A stretch of DNA of 64,000 bases from Lineus longissimus (taxonomy: Eukaryota > Nemertea > Pilidiophora > Heteronemertea > Lineidae), in NCBI RefSeq assembly GCF_910592395.1, contig NC_088317.1:1426001-1490000 (forward strand), in the 5' to 3' direction. The translations under genes were made by a program, and so were the position numbers. Shown here piece by piece: positions 49,141 through 60,332 of the stretch. The notes beneath the pieces were generated by a model. It saw nothing but the letters and a program-made list of their open reading frames with translations, made no database searches and was not told the origin of the DNA. The first letter of the stretch is position 1; each line of letters begins with the position of its first letter.

Positions 49141-49313
49141 TGGATACCCTGGCATTCATTGGATACCCTGGCTTCCATTGGATACCCTGGCTTCCATTGG
49201 ATACCTTGGCTTCCATTGGATACCCTGGCATTCATAGGATACCCTGGCATTCATTGGATACCCTGGCTTCCATTGGATACCCTGGCTTCCATTGGATACC
49301 CTCTGGCTTCCAT
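49141..49313. repeat. 19-bp tandem repeat, 9 copies
   Basis: TGGATACCCTGGCTTCCAT repeats nine times with no gaps. Some copies read GGCATTCAT, one begins AGG, and the last carries a CT insertion. It is a simple minisatellite; the long ORFs across it are artefacts. Confidence 0.9.
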
Positions 49314-50272
49314 AAGCGGAGCATGTTTCGTAACTGCTCGGGCTGGATGGCTGAAATTTTGTATAATGGTAGCTTTGGCAAATCTTTAAAATATGTTTTG
49401 GCCATTTGGAAGTGAATGGTTGTAGCTAGCTACATTGGCTCCGTCAAAATGCCACACTGATGGCCCTGTTGTGATGACGGCTCTACAGGGATTTGGGTTG
49501 GTTGTGATGCCAATATGACGAACAATTTTAAAGGTGCTGGACGTCCTATCAACCCTTTTAATGTTTGTGACCTTGAGAGTTGCTGTGGAAATGAAATTCT
49601 GATATAGCACTTTCTATACAGTACAACTGAACTGTCTGAAGCACCTTGTTACATTTCCCAACCAAGGAGTGTACATTTCATGTACTCTTAGCCATTTTGG
49701 GCCTGTGGAATTGACCGAGCCTCCAATGACAAGTTTGATGCTCTTCCAGTGTGCCAGATGCTTGGTTGGTCCTCGTCATTTATGGTCATCGTCACCAAGT
49801 TAAGACAGTGAAGAAGGAACAACGAGGCTATATCACATGCAATGATATATTTCCACCACATAAGCTCTTACAATATATCAAATGCTTGGCTGTAAGTACA
49901 GAAATTCTTGTAACTGAAAAAATCGTCAAAAAGAAGGTTTGCTACGAGTCCATTGTAAAAATGCATCATCCATGTAGTTACGCAACGCTTCAGACATGCA
50001 GGCAAACATGCTGATTCTCCTGGGAGACACTATTCAAGACAGACTCCATGCAAAAAATAACTCTTATACAAAGCAACTTGGTGTTAGCAAAGATATAAAA
50101 TCTACAGAATACAGCATCACAGTTAAGCACAATCACAGGTTTTATCATTTCTTGTAATACTAGCTGCATGAAAATAAATGCAAGACCATTTGATGTGAGA
50201 AATCCAGATCTCAGTTGAATCGGAGCAACCAAGGCAAGGGTATTAGAACTCGGAGCTGAACACCCCTTAGCT

Positions 50273-50640
50273 GACAGGTCCTCAAGTCCTTGATGAATGC
50301 ACATCACAACACTGCGCTGTCTGCCCAAACTTCCCCATCCTCTTAAGCCAGACAGTTGACACCTGAGAAGCATAGAAGAGAGCACCACCTTCAGCAGGAT
50401 GCAAGGTTCTCCTCAAGTTCTTGACGAATGAGCACCACAGCTTGCCACAGGCCCAAACTTCCCCATCCTCTTCAGCCAGACGGTTGACACCTGAGAAGCA
50501 TAGAAGAGAGCACCACCTTCAGAAGCATGCAAGGTTCTCCTCAAGTTCTTGACGAATGAGCACCACAGCTTGCCACAGGTCTGACATGTCTACAACACTG
50601 GGTTGTCTGGCCAAACTCCCCTATCCTCTTCGGCCAGACG
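50273..50640. repeat. 128-bp tandem repeat, about 3 copies
   Basis: GCAAGGTTCTCCTCAAGTTC recurs at 50401 and 50529, with a diverged earlier copy from about 50273. Each copy includes CCAAACTTCCCCATCCTCTT or a variant, and a GAAGC tract. It ends about 90 bp beyond the FBXL18 stop codon, so it may lie in that gene's 3' UTR. Confidence 0.8.
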
Positions 50641-50730
50641 GTAGCCACGCGGGAAGCGCAGTTAACCATCTCTTTTAGGTGGATGTCGGGAATCCCCCAG
50701 AGTTCCTTTTCCAGACAAGTATCATCGAGA

Positions 50731-53700
50731 CTACTGCCAAACGAGAGCGATGAGATTGCGATACTCAGGGCTGGACAAGAGGGCTGCCACCTAAAGAGAT
50801 GAGAAACTTGATTAGAAATATGTGAAGTTTTACAGGTAGTTCAAATTGATCAGTTTAGCACCAGAAAACTCTGACTCTTGGCTCACTGTATTCATACCCA
50901 GTACAAACCTTTTAGTCAGTGTGTCTTTTAGCTGTTTGCAGACTTTCTGGCTAACGCTCGGGAAGAGTTGTAGTGACACGAGGTCCGGGAGACCTTCGAA
51001 TAACCCTGCAACGGCAGCTTCATCAAATATGGAGTCTCGTCCCATGAGACACAACCGCCTTAGCTGAGAAGACTTTTGGAGAGACGCACCAAACTGACGG
51101 TTGAAGCGAAAATGGGGCTGCTCGATTCTGAAACAGGTAAAAAGACATTGTTCATGATCAATATGAAATTCATGATGGCAATTTCGTGGATGCGTTAAAA
51201 GTCAGACCAGTGGGGTCAAGGAAGATCAGGGCACAGCCTACCTAAGGACAGCAATGATGCGGTGGTGTCACAGTGCCCAAACAAAAGCAACTTCTTAAAT
51301 ATCTGCCATTTGGTCCCATGTGGTCAAAGAACCAAGATCAAGTGAGGACTCAATACTGTTTCAACAAATGTGGTCCAGCTACAAATTGGGTGAACCTACC
51401 TGAGATCAAGGAGATTGTGGCAGTGTTGTAATGCCTCCAGAAGCGCAAGCTCGTAAATACATTTGCCAGTTGGACCAATATGATCAATGAACAGTCGCTG
51501 TAGTTTTGGACAACCAGCAGCAATGGACATGAGACACGAACCCGTACTTAGACCTGAAATGATAACAATCCATGACTGTCACAGCAAGTTTGTACACAGT
51601 TGTTCAAAACAGGTACGTCTTCTCTTCTTGCACAACATTGTTCAACTCAGTAAAGCACTGCATTCTCTTGTGTTAGATACTAAGTCTGGCAAGAATTTGA
51701 GATAGGTCAATGATTCTCATAGGTCAATATCCATCAGAGTGACATGTTAAACAGCAATGTTTATCTCTATGTACTTGACAAAACAAGTGTTGGCAAAAAA
51801 CATAGGCCTTTAATTTCTCGAACCAAACAAACCTTACCGAGAAGTCCTGAGAGAGTCAGTGATTTGAGATTGCCCCACTTTGATACACAAGCAATATCTT
51901 GGTCTGTCACAAACCAGTCTTCACGGCTGGAACGATGGAAAAAAGGTCCGTTACTCACAGGAGTCAGGAACACCTCAGTTAGCAGGACAAACTCTCTATC
52001 AGGGACAGTGATTTTGGTCCCAAATTAGTTGTTTCTATACAATTTAACCTCTGTACTGCACTGTACTTACTTGGCAGATGAAGCATGGAAGCACCCCAGA
52101 CCACACTCGTGTATCAAGGAGTCAGTCTCATGAACCGTGCTGAGGATTTCAAACTCTTCCATGTGAGGCGTCTGTGATACAAATTCATCAAATGGACCCC
52201 CAGTTGCATCTGCATGACGCTGAAGAAGGAAAGCAATCTGATGTTTTATCGGTTATATAATGGATAAGATGAACACACTAAATGAAAAGGCAAACATTGA
52301 AGTGATTGTCAGATCATACTTTGAAGACCTGCAAAATTAGATAGATTTTGGAAACTCCTCGTCGCTACTCTACACTACCACCAGGATGGCTGATCCATAC
52401 CCGATGAGCTATCCTCTTCCTAGGCCCTGGTCCAAAGCCGTCAGTGAGAGAATGCATCGTGCTCCCTCGCCTTGTACGAGTTCCTAACACAGCACCAAGG
52501 AGAGACGTTGAAATTGAAAGACTAAGTAAACCTGAAAAGAAGGGAACAACATAAAAATCAGGGGACAATTTGACTTACAATCGCAGGGGGGGGGTCACTC
52601 AACCAATTTGCGTCAACCAAATATTGTAAACTACATATTTTAATAACATGATGTAAAGTACATGTATCTTCTCCTATACCTAAAGACACAACTCCACCAG
52701 TCCTGCAGAACCAGTATGCTGATCTTATATCTTCTTACCTTTGATTTCTGAGAGAGATTCGAAAAGTTCTTTGGCTTTGATATGATTGTAGACACTGATC
52801 CCGCTTATGTTGACGTGGCGTAGATCTGTACAGTTCTTTATCAGTAGTTGGAAGCCACATATATCAACCCTATGAACTCCTGGCTCTATCTCATCACCGG
52901 GATGAAGATGATCCGATGATTTTTCTAGAAAGACGTCCTGACACTGGGAGAAATTCACAGATTCCAACTTCACACAGTTTTCAGCGATTAAGCGTACTTG
53001 ACTGTTGTTGATTATCGACCCCATGATTATCAAACATGTAAGATTTCTCGCTGCACCCAAGTCAGTGTGAGAAGACTGTGGCACTTGAGGAAATATCTTA
53101 AGACATTCTCTCTTCAAGAATTCTGTATCTGAAAGACACTTTGCATCTCGATAGCTCTGCACCCACGTTGGTCCTTGGACAAGGCCCTTGAAATGGACAC
53201 CCAGTCGTAACAACCCTTCCCGCAGCCAGGTGTGAAACTTGACGACCTCAGAATTATGGTAGCACAGCACTTGTAATGAGAGTTCAGTGAGGGAGCACAG
53301 ATCTTCGAGGTCACCACTAAAGTCATGCATTATTAGTGCAGGATTTGCAATGAGTTCTTTGCGATCATTCACAGAGGATAGATCTAATCGGACCAGTCTT
53401 CGACAGGCGCTCAAGAACTCGGGCAGCTCAGTCTCGATGTGTATGGTGTATCTTTGGAGAAGTGACCCCTCACCAGCAGTGGCACCCCTGCCATGATGAT
53501 GACACTTTCGGCGATGACGAAAATCTAAAGTCAGAGCACGGAGGTATCGAGCTACATTCAGCACATTGTAAGACCTGAAAATATCTGTGGACAAGTCTGC
53601 TAAATGCTCTATAGACAAGGCAAGAACATGTAATGTGCCTGGGTCCATTTTTTGCAGCAGACGTCCAACATTTTCACTGCAGATGCTCGTACCAATGACG

Positions 53701-54316
53701 TGTAACTCAACCAGGTTCCGACATCTTGCGAGGGGTGGGTAGAGCTTCTGTTGAGGAATCCAGAACATCTGATTCATGCATAGTCTCTGTACGTAATGTC
53801 CTGTGGCTTTTGTTGCTGTTTTGAACCACTGGAATGCCTCATGGTGGAGATCGCCAGTGAAGTCACATGACCTTCAAAGAAAACGACATAAAGTATAGTT
53901 GACCTACGAAGACGTCGAAGTACGTTGTTACAGGTATTTGGCAAGGAGCCCATAAACATGGACATGCATGTTATAAGACCAATATCGATATCTAGGCCTA
54001 CATGTTAATGCAACCGCTAGGAGAAGGAGAGCAATGACACTTTTTTTCCTGGTGACTGTCAACAGTATGTTCAATAGAGATCTAGACAGGTGGTCTTGAT
54101 GTGCAGTTTTTCGACGACATCCGAGTATGAACAGCGAGCAGCAGCCAGCAGGTTTCCAGCTTGATTTACCAACCTAACTAAAGAACTGTCACTTGTGAGA
54201 TGGTGGAACCTTTCATTAACCTGAGAAACACTAAACAAGTCAACTTTCGACACTAATTTGAAGACATGGAGCAAAATATCATCAGGTAAGTGATCAAGTC
54301 CACTGGCTTCATTCAT
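50731..54316 (-). CDS. FBXL18: F-box and leucine-rich repeat protein 18 orthologue
   Basis: A probable substrate receptor of an SCF ubiquitin ligase. Eight minus-strand exons are 54316-54174, 53871-52739, 52531-52401, 52219-52071, 51926-51838, 51553-51400, 51127-50905 and 50790-50731, giving about 693 aa. Residues 7-45 form an F-box (LDHLPDDILLHVFKLVSKVD) that should bind SKP1. The rest is leucine-rich repeats, for example LVELHVIGTSICSENVGRLL and CTDLRHVNISGISVYN. The C-terminal part (RIEQPHFRFNRQFG, SQLRRLCLMGRDSIFDEAAV) matches the pattern of vertebrate FBXL18, as does the region just after the F-box. Two splice sites are weak: the exon 1 donor (AG/GTTGGT, chosen for phase) and the exon 7 donor (GTACTG). 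If the latter is unused, the frame ends at 50830 instead. Confidence 0.85.
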
Positions 54317-54793
54317 TTTGTTGACTAATGCAGTTCAACAAATTGTCACCAGCCGGCGCTTACTGCAAAATTTCGAGCGAGTCAAAATTGTGGAACACAA
54401 AAGTTGGCACACCGACTGCAAAACGCTCTCTATTTTGCAACATAAGGACCTCTTATACCAATTTAAGGAACTATTATTCATTAGATTAAGGATTTTGCTC
54501 ATATAAACTTTTTGATGTGTTATTCTTTCTAAATATTGATTTGATACTACCTTTTACGTTTCAACTCAATCCACATTTTATAAAAGTGCCAAGTGTCATG
54601 GCCGCGCCCATATTTGAGAAAAACTGGAAAAATTTCCCAAAAAATCTATAAATTTTCCTTAATAAACTAAATTCTACCGAAGATAATCCTTCATTTCTGT
54701 ATCTCCAACATTGTGTCGATATAGATGACAAACTTGGGCAGAACTTTGACATAGCATGTTGCTAATTTCATAAGAATTTGCAAGTTTAATGAT
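54317..54793. promoter_or_regulatory. Short bidirectional promoter between FBXL18 and UXS1
   Basis: Only 477 bp separate the two divergent start codons, so both 5' UTRs and promoters must lie here. GTCATGGCCGCGCCC at about 54596 resembles a YY1/GC-rich element. I see no TATA box at a suitable distance. Confidence 0.5.
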
Positions 54794-57700
54794 ATGGTTT
54801 TCTGTTGGAAGGTTTTCTTGACCAGGAGAATGAGGATTTTGATTGGAACAGGATTGGCTGCACTGATGTTGCAGATTTTCGGTAAGCAGTTGTAGGTCTG
54901 CTGCAACTGGTAAATAAGTTGGTGCTGCACCGCACCGTTTGTTGAGGACATGGCCTATGATATCCCTACATACAACAATCATACATGTGATGTCATCAAT
55001 CATACCCGTCGTCGACGTGGCGGACTGTTGTAGCTTTATGATGGCACTGGCACAGGTACCAGGACAACCCTTCCCTGATCCTGGAGCTAGACTGTAAGTT
55101 ACTCTCATTAGGGAAGAGTTAATTGGTGGTAAAATTACTAGCCCCTTTGGCTTTGTAAGGCTCTGTCACAACTGTTGGAAAAGTTAAAACGGAGGATGAG
55201 AAGAGAGAGTATATACTTTAAAATTGTTTTACTTTTTAGCATACTTTGGTCTTCCCTCTTTGACGCATTCGAGTGACCAGCTTGACTTGGACAAGAGAGC
55301 GACATATCAAGGGGACAAGTACGCGATGGAAATCGAAAAGCTCAATGCTAGAATTCTTGAATTAGAAAAAGGGTAATTTATGTTTTTTAAGTAGAAGAGT
55401 CACTCAAATTTTACAGAATTTTACTATGCTTTTTCCGGACTGTGCTAAAAGATGACCTTCCTGTCCATTGAAACTACCCAGAAATGGCCAAAGCTAATGG
55501 GAAAAGTAAGAAGAGATACTGAAGTCATTTATAAAAATGTACACTTTCTGCAGCTACAGTGTCAAACCGCATCCATATTGAATAATTTTGGCAATGAGTA
55601 GTTTCAAGAAAGTCCAGGACTATTGTTCACCAAAATATGTTTCACTTTTTTAGGAAGAAGACATTTGCTGATGTTAAGTTTCTTAACTATAAAGATAGGC
55701 GACGAATTTTGGTGAGTTCAGCATATCCAGAGTTCAGTTGATCAGACATGGAGTGAACATTATATCGTAACAACTGCAGCCTTGATGGATACTAATACAC
55801 CGCATTGAACCCAACATGAACTCAAGGAATACACCAATGAGAATCAACCTTATGATTATTGAGTTTCATGGAGAGAGATTGCGTGGTGTTCTATGCATCT
55901 CATAGATCACATTATTGATTATGATTTGACATTATTATTCCAATTTTAGGTAACTGGAGGTGCTGGGTTTGTCGGATCTCATCTCGTTGACCGTCTGATG
56001 CTGGAAGGTCATGAAGTCACTGTGGCAGATAACTTCTTCACTGGCAGGAAAAGGAACGTTGAGCATTGGATTGGACATGAAAACTTCGAGCTCTTACACC
56101 ATGACATTGTTAACCCACTCTATATTGAAGGTATGGATGCCTATTTGATTTACATAGTTGTTTGATGCCATTGGGGTGCCAATGGCACATTTGCAGTACA
56201 ATTTGTGTCAATTCCTATTGTGCAATCCAGCGTTGCAGATGGGCCGCAAATAGAGGCAGCGGCAAAAATCTAGAAGAGATGGAAGCAGACCTGTTCTGCA
56301 GCTGGGGCGAGCAGGTGTGAAACAGTTAGCAAGTGGTCCTGACACCATTCAATCCAGAGCATTGAAAGCTATGCCAACCAATTAATTAATGGCTTTCTGT
56401 TGCAGTTGACCAGATCTATCACCTGGCCTCCCCAGCGTCTCCACCTAACTACATGTACAACCCGATCAAGACCATAAAGACCAATACAGTCGGTACTATC
56501 AATATGTTGGGGCTAGCAAAGAGGACTCGTGCAAGGCTACTGCTCGCTTCCACATCAGAGGTGTATGGAGGTAAGGACAACCATTTTCTCATTGAAGGGA
56601 TGACTTTATTTGTACCAGTATACTCAACTAAAGCTCTTAACAGACTACTTTGGATAGATCTACAGTCTGTAAAGTTACAAATACTGGTGAACAGAAGAAG
56701 TGCTTCTTAGTTTTTCTATCGTCTTTGTTTGTTTTCTGTCAGACCCTGAAGAACATCCTCAGAAAGAAGAATACTGGGGTCACGTGAATCCAATAGGCCC
56801 CCGAGCTTGTTACGATGAAGCCAAGAGGGTCGCAGAAACCATGTGTTATGCCTATAAAAAACAAGAAGGGGTGTCTGTCCGTGTGGCGAGAATCTTCAAC
56901 ACATTCGGCCCACGGATGCACATGAATGACGGCCGTGTTGTCAGCAATTTCATTCTACAGGCGTTACAGAATCAGCCTATAACAGTGAGTTCTATCTAAT
57001 CTGTGCAGTATATCTTGTATGACATTGCTGAAAGCTTTGATTGAAATCAAGTATTACAAGCTGTTACATGGACGTGTTAGTAGACCATGTTAAAGGATTT
57101 TAGATTCTAGATTGTATTGATTGAGATGTAATAGATATGTAACAGGTGGTTTGAACATCTTTTTCCATTAAAGTAGACAGTTCTTCATGATGCTGATGCT
57201 TCTCATGTTATTGTTTGATTGACAGGTATATGGCGACGGCAGCCAAACACGCTCATTTCAATACGTTAGTGACCTCGTTAGTGGCTTGATTGCTCTAATG
57301 AATAGCAATTATACCAAACCTTGTAACATTGGCAACCCAGATGAGTACAGTGTACAGGAGTTTGCCACTATTATCAGAAAACTAGTTGGTAAGTTGATAT
57401 TGTTTGAACTTATGGTATGTCAGTGCTCCAGAATCATACTACTGGAGAACTATGCTCTTGTTACCAGTAGTTCATTTTCTATCCATATCTTGTTGTTCTG
57501 ATTCAGACAGACACCCTGATACAATCTATCATGCTTGATATCAGCTTCTTGAGAGGAAGCTTGGTGCCATCTTAGGAGGAGGCCGAGTCATCTTTCAACG
57601 TCTTCTGAAATCTTCCCAATTATGTTTGATAAACACTGAATTCATCGCTCAGTTCTTACACATACTCTTCTTCCAGGCAAAACCAACCCCATTGTTAATA

Positions 57701-58125
57701 AACCTGCCATGGAGGACGATCCTCGTAAAAGAAAACCTGATATAACCGTAGCAAAAACCTATTTGAAATGGGAACCTAAGGTATGTAATCAAGACACAAA
57801 CATGACACAAGGTTGAGAAGTTGAAAGATGTGGATGTACCTCTTTGATATCGATACGTTTCGGGTGCCTGCTTCATCTTTGTGACAAGGTTCAGAGAAAA
57901 GACTCTTCTAGGTAATGAATTTGTGCAATGAGTTAGTCCACTGAGGATAGTAGGGCTGTGATCTAAGTTAAGAATGTAGTGTTTTTTCTTTGCCAGGTGC
58001 CTATGATGTTCGGTCTTAACAAGACGATCGACTACTTCAGGAGTGAACTGCGCCGGTCGCATCACAGCCAGCGGAACCTGTGGAATCCCGAGGACGGCAA
58101 GAGCATGCATAAAATCAGCCTTTGA
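54794..58125 (+). CDS. UXS1: UDP-glucuronic acid decarboxylase 1 (UDP-xylose synthase)
   Basis: A Golgi/ER type II membrane enzyme that converts UDP-glucuronate to UDP-xylose, the donor that starts glycosaminoglycan chains. Nine exons are 54794-54881, 55240-55372, 55654-55711, 55950-56130, 56406-56570, 56743-56984, 57226-57388, 57677-57780 and 57997-58125, with consistent phases. They give 420 aa, the same length as human UXS1. Residues 11-29 ([19 protein letters not shown]) are basic residues plus a signal anchor. A short coiled-coil stem ([18 protein letters not shown]) follows. The short-chain dehydrogenase domain has the NAD motif GGAGFVGSH from residue 96, [10 protein letters not shown], and the catalytic YxxxK (Tyr232, Lys236 in ACYDEAKR). 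[20 protein letters not shown] is a UXS signature. The start is the upstream in-frame Met, as in the human protein. Confidence 0.96.
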
Positions 58126-59580
58126 AGATCATGCGCTCTGGAACTTGCAACCAGCGTAACCTGTTAAGAACAGATGTAATGTGATTTGTTTATTACCAAG
58201 GAAATATTCTCATCTTGTAAATAATGTCATTAATTTGTATATACTGGCAGCATAGTCTAGAGATCTGAGATCTGTTAGGTGTATTGTAATGTTGGACTGT
58301 GCTGGTATTGCTCAACACTGTTCTAAATTGTATATTTCAGTAGTAAAATTCTAATTTGCACAGGTCTGATATGCTAATTTGGTGGTGGTGGTGATGTGGG
58401 GGGTGTGGGGGGTGTGTGTTGGCGGTAACTGTCTTAATGACTGGTTGTGCCTTTGCTGCAGGACAGAATGTGCTCAACCTACATGTCTATGGATAAAAAA
58501 GAACGAGTGGAAAATGAAGGACATCTATTTCAATAAAGGGAGAATAATGGCCGGAGCTAGGGGCCAAAAAGGTGGTCTTGAGATTACACATGTCGAATAC
58601 GCCCTATTAAGGGACTGGGCCATTTTTGATTGTGACTTGTCCTTTGGTTGTACTATAAAAGTTGACAATCCGAGATGCCAATGATCAACTCTGCTGATAA
58701 AATTACTAAAATCTCCCCCCAAGTTAATGTGTTTTTCTCTTGGTGCCGTAAACTTATGAGAACTGACTGATAGGTGCCGTTATAATCTTATTGAATTTGT
58801 AAAAAACATTTTATGACATATCTGTTTTTATTGTGCCGTTAAATGTTTTGGGCCATACTTTTATTTTTTACGCATTAAAGGTAGAAGGGCTGAGATTTTT
58901 TTTGGGGGGGGGGGAGTAGTTGATGCCTGAACATACAGTGGATCTGAAAATAAGAAACATGTGCGTAAATACTTGAAGTAAGGTCATCATTACAGGGTGT
59001 TAAATAAAACATGGCACAGTTGTAAGCCAAATCCCACCTTCTTGATAATCAAAAAGTTCTACTTTTTCCAGGTGCATGATAAATGTAATAACCAGATGGG
59101 TTGTGTTGTTTGTGGTCTCGAAACATTCGAAGAGCGTCTCATTTTTAACTCATTTTGGTAGGCATACATAATTTTTGGCCTTGTAACTGGGTCATGTTTT
59201 ATTTAACACCTTGTATTTTTACTGACTGAATCAACAGATGACTGTTCTAGTTGGAGATTCAATGATCTGTCCAGTTAATCTTGACCTAGGTCTTCTCAGG
59301 CCTACTAGGGACAGGGTTGCCTGTATTATGTGATATTTTCAAATGTCAAAATGACTTTTAACAAATAAAAATATTTCAGGATACAATAACTTCTTATTGT
59401 TATTTACAAGTAAAGGCAGAAGTCATTGACAGGAAATGGAAAAAAACTGAATTGAGATGAGGGGGGTACAGACTGCACCATGTGTGGGACCAAAGTTTGA
59501 CCACTACATGTGATGGTCAGCTAGATTTAATGGCAGGGCCCATCATGAGTACAAGATATGACAAAGGGAAAGATAGAGAA
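58126..59580. other. UXS1 3' flank, no gene seen
   Basis: AT-rich sequence without coding exons. A G-rich run (GTGGGGGGTGTGGGGGGTGT) at about 58395 could form a quadruplex, and a T-run followed by a G-run lies at about 58890. Confidence 0.45.
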
Positions 59581-59582
59581 AA

Positions 59583-59615
59583 CAAGAGGCCTGAGGGCCT
59601 AGTGCTCGGCTGACA
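59583..59615. repeat. Fragment of a dispersed AGGCCTGAGGGCCT repeat
   Basis: CAAGAGGCCTGAGGGCCTAG followed by TGCTCGGCTGAC resembles an interspersed repeat motif I recall from several marine invertebrate genomes (CAAGAGGCCC...GGGCCT...GCTCACCTG). One copy of the 85-bp satellite has a similar AAGAGGCCGTGGGGCCT. Assignment is from memory and tentative. Confidence 0.3.
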
Positions 59616-60332
59616 TATTTTTGTTGCTTTAGTGAACCTAGAATCGAGGTAGTTGAGGGTCAGATTCCCAGGCTATATCAGACTCGGTTGATTCGGCCAG
59701 GATCACATCGAGCAGATGCGATTTTTTGTCGCAGACAGGAATACGCTCCCTTTAAGGATCGAAGTACGTTCAGCGCACACAGCAGGTGCGCGAGTACCCC
59801 ATTCATTCGCTCAGTACCTTGCGATTTCGCCGCACGACTACAAGCTGCGCAAAAATCGCAGCGTGTGCATGTGGTATAAGATTTCGCGCCAAATTAGATG
59901 GCGGGCCATATGGCAAAAGTGTTGCAGTGACGTTACATGCACTGTTGACTCCACGTCAACGTCAGCGCATGGTTTAACTGAGCGGAACCTTTTCGTCGAC
60001 CGTTGGCTGGCTCTAAATTGCGGTAAGTTTTGTCAAAAGATTGTGAACGGCGATGAGATATAAGATGAAATGTCAGGTTCATGTTATGTACTGCCGTCTC
60101 ATTTGTCTCAATGCACCTCCAAGCTTATCATATTTCGTCAAATGTTTAAATGTCATGAGAGATGTTGGTAGGCCTACCGCGCATCGACTTTCACTTGATT
60201 GGTCGGGTCGGTGTGCAACCACTGAAACGTTTAATAGCGGGAGGGAAAATGCAGGGACCCTCATCTAAAGCTATTAAACGGGCTGACGTAAACTATATCA
60301 ATATACCGTAATGCTTTCGATTCCAGGTCAAG

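Larger units (their letters stand above)
48180..50730. other. Convergent 3' flanks of PCCA and FBXL18
   Basis: No exon found. It holds the PCCA 3' UTR on the plus strand, the FBXL18 3' UTR on the minus strand, and two tandem repeats listed separately. Confidence 0.55.

Noticed and set aside
49098-49415. Overlapping ORFs encoding WIPWLPLDTLASIGYP-type repeats
   Set aside because: A product of the 19-bp minisatellite in intergenic DNA, open in more than one frame.
58379-58684. 101-residue plus-strand ORF after UXS1
   Set aside because: It begins in a G-rich low-complexity run and has no splice support or similarity to a known family.
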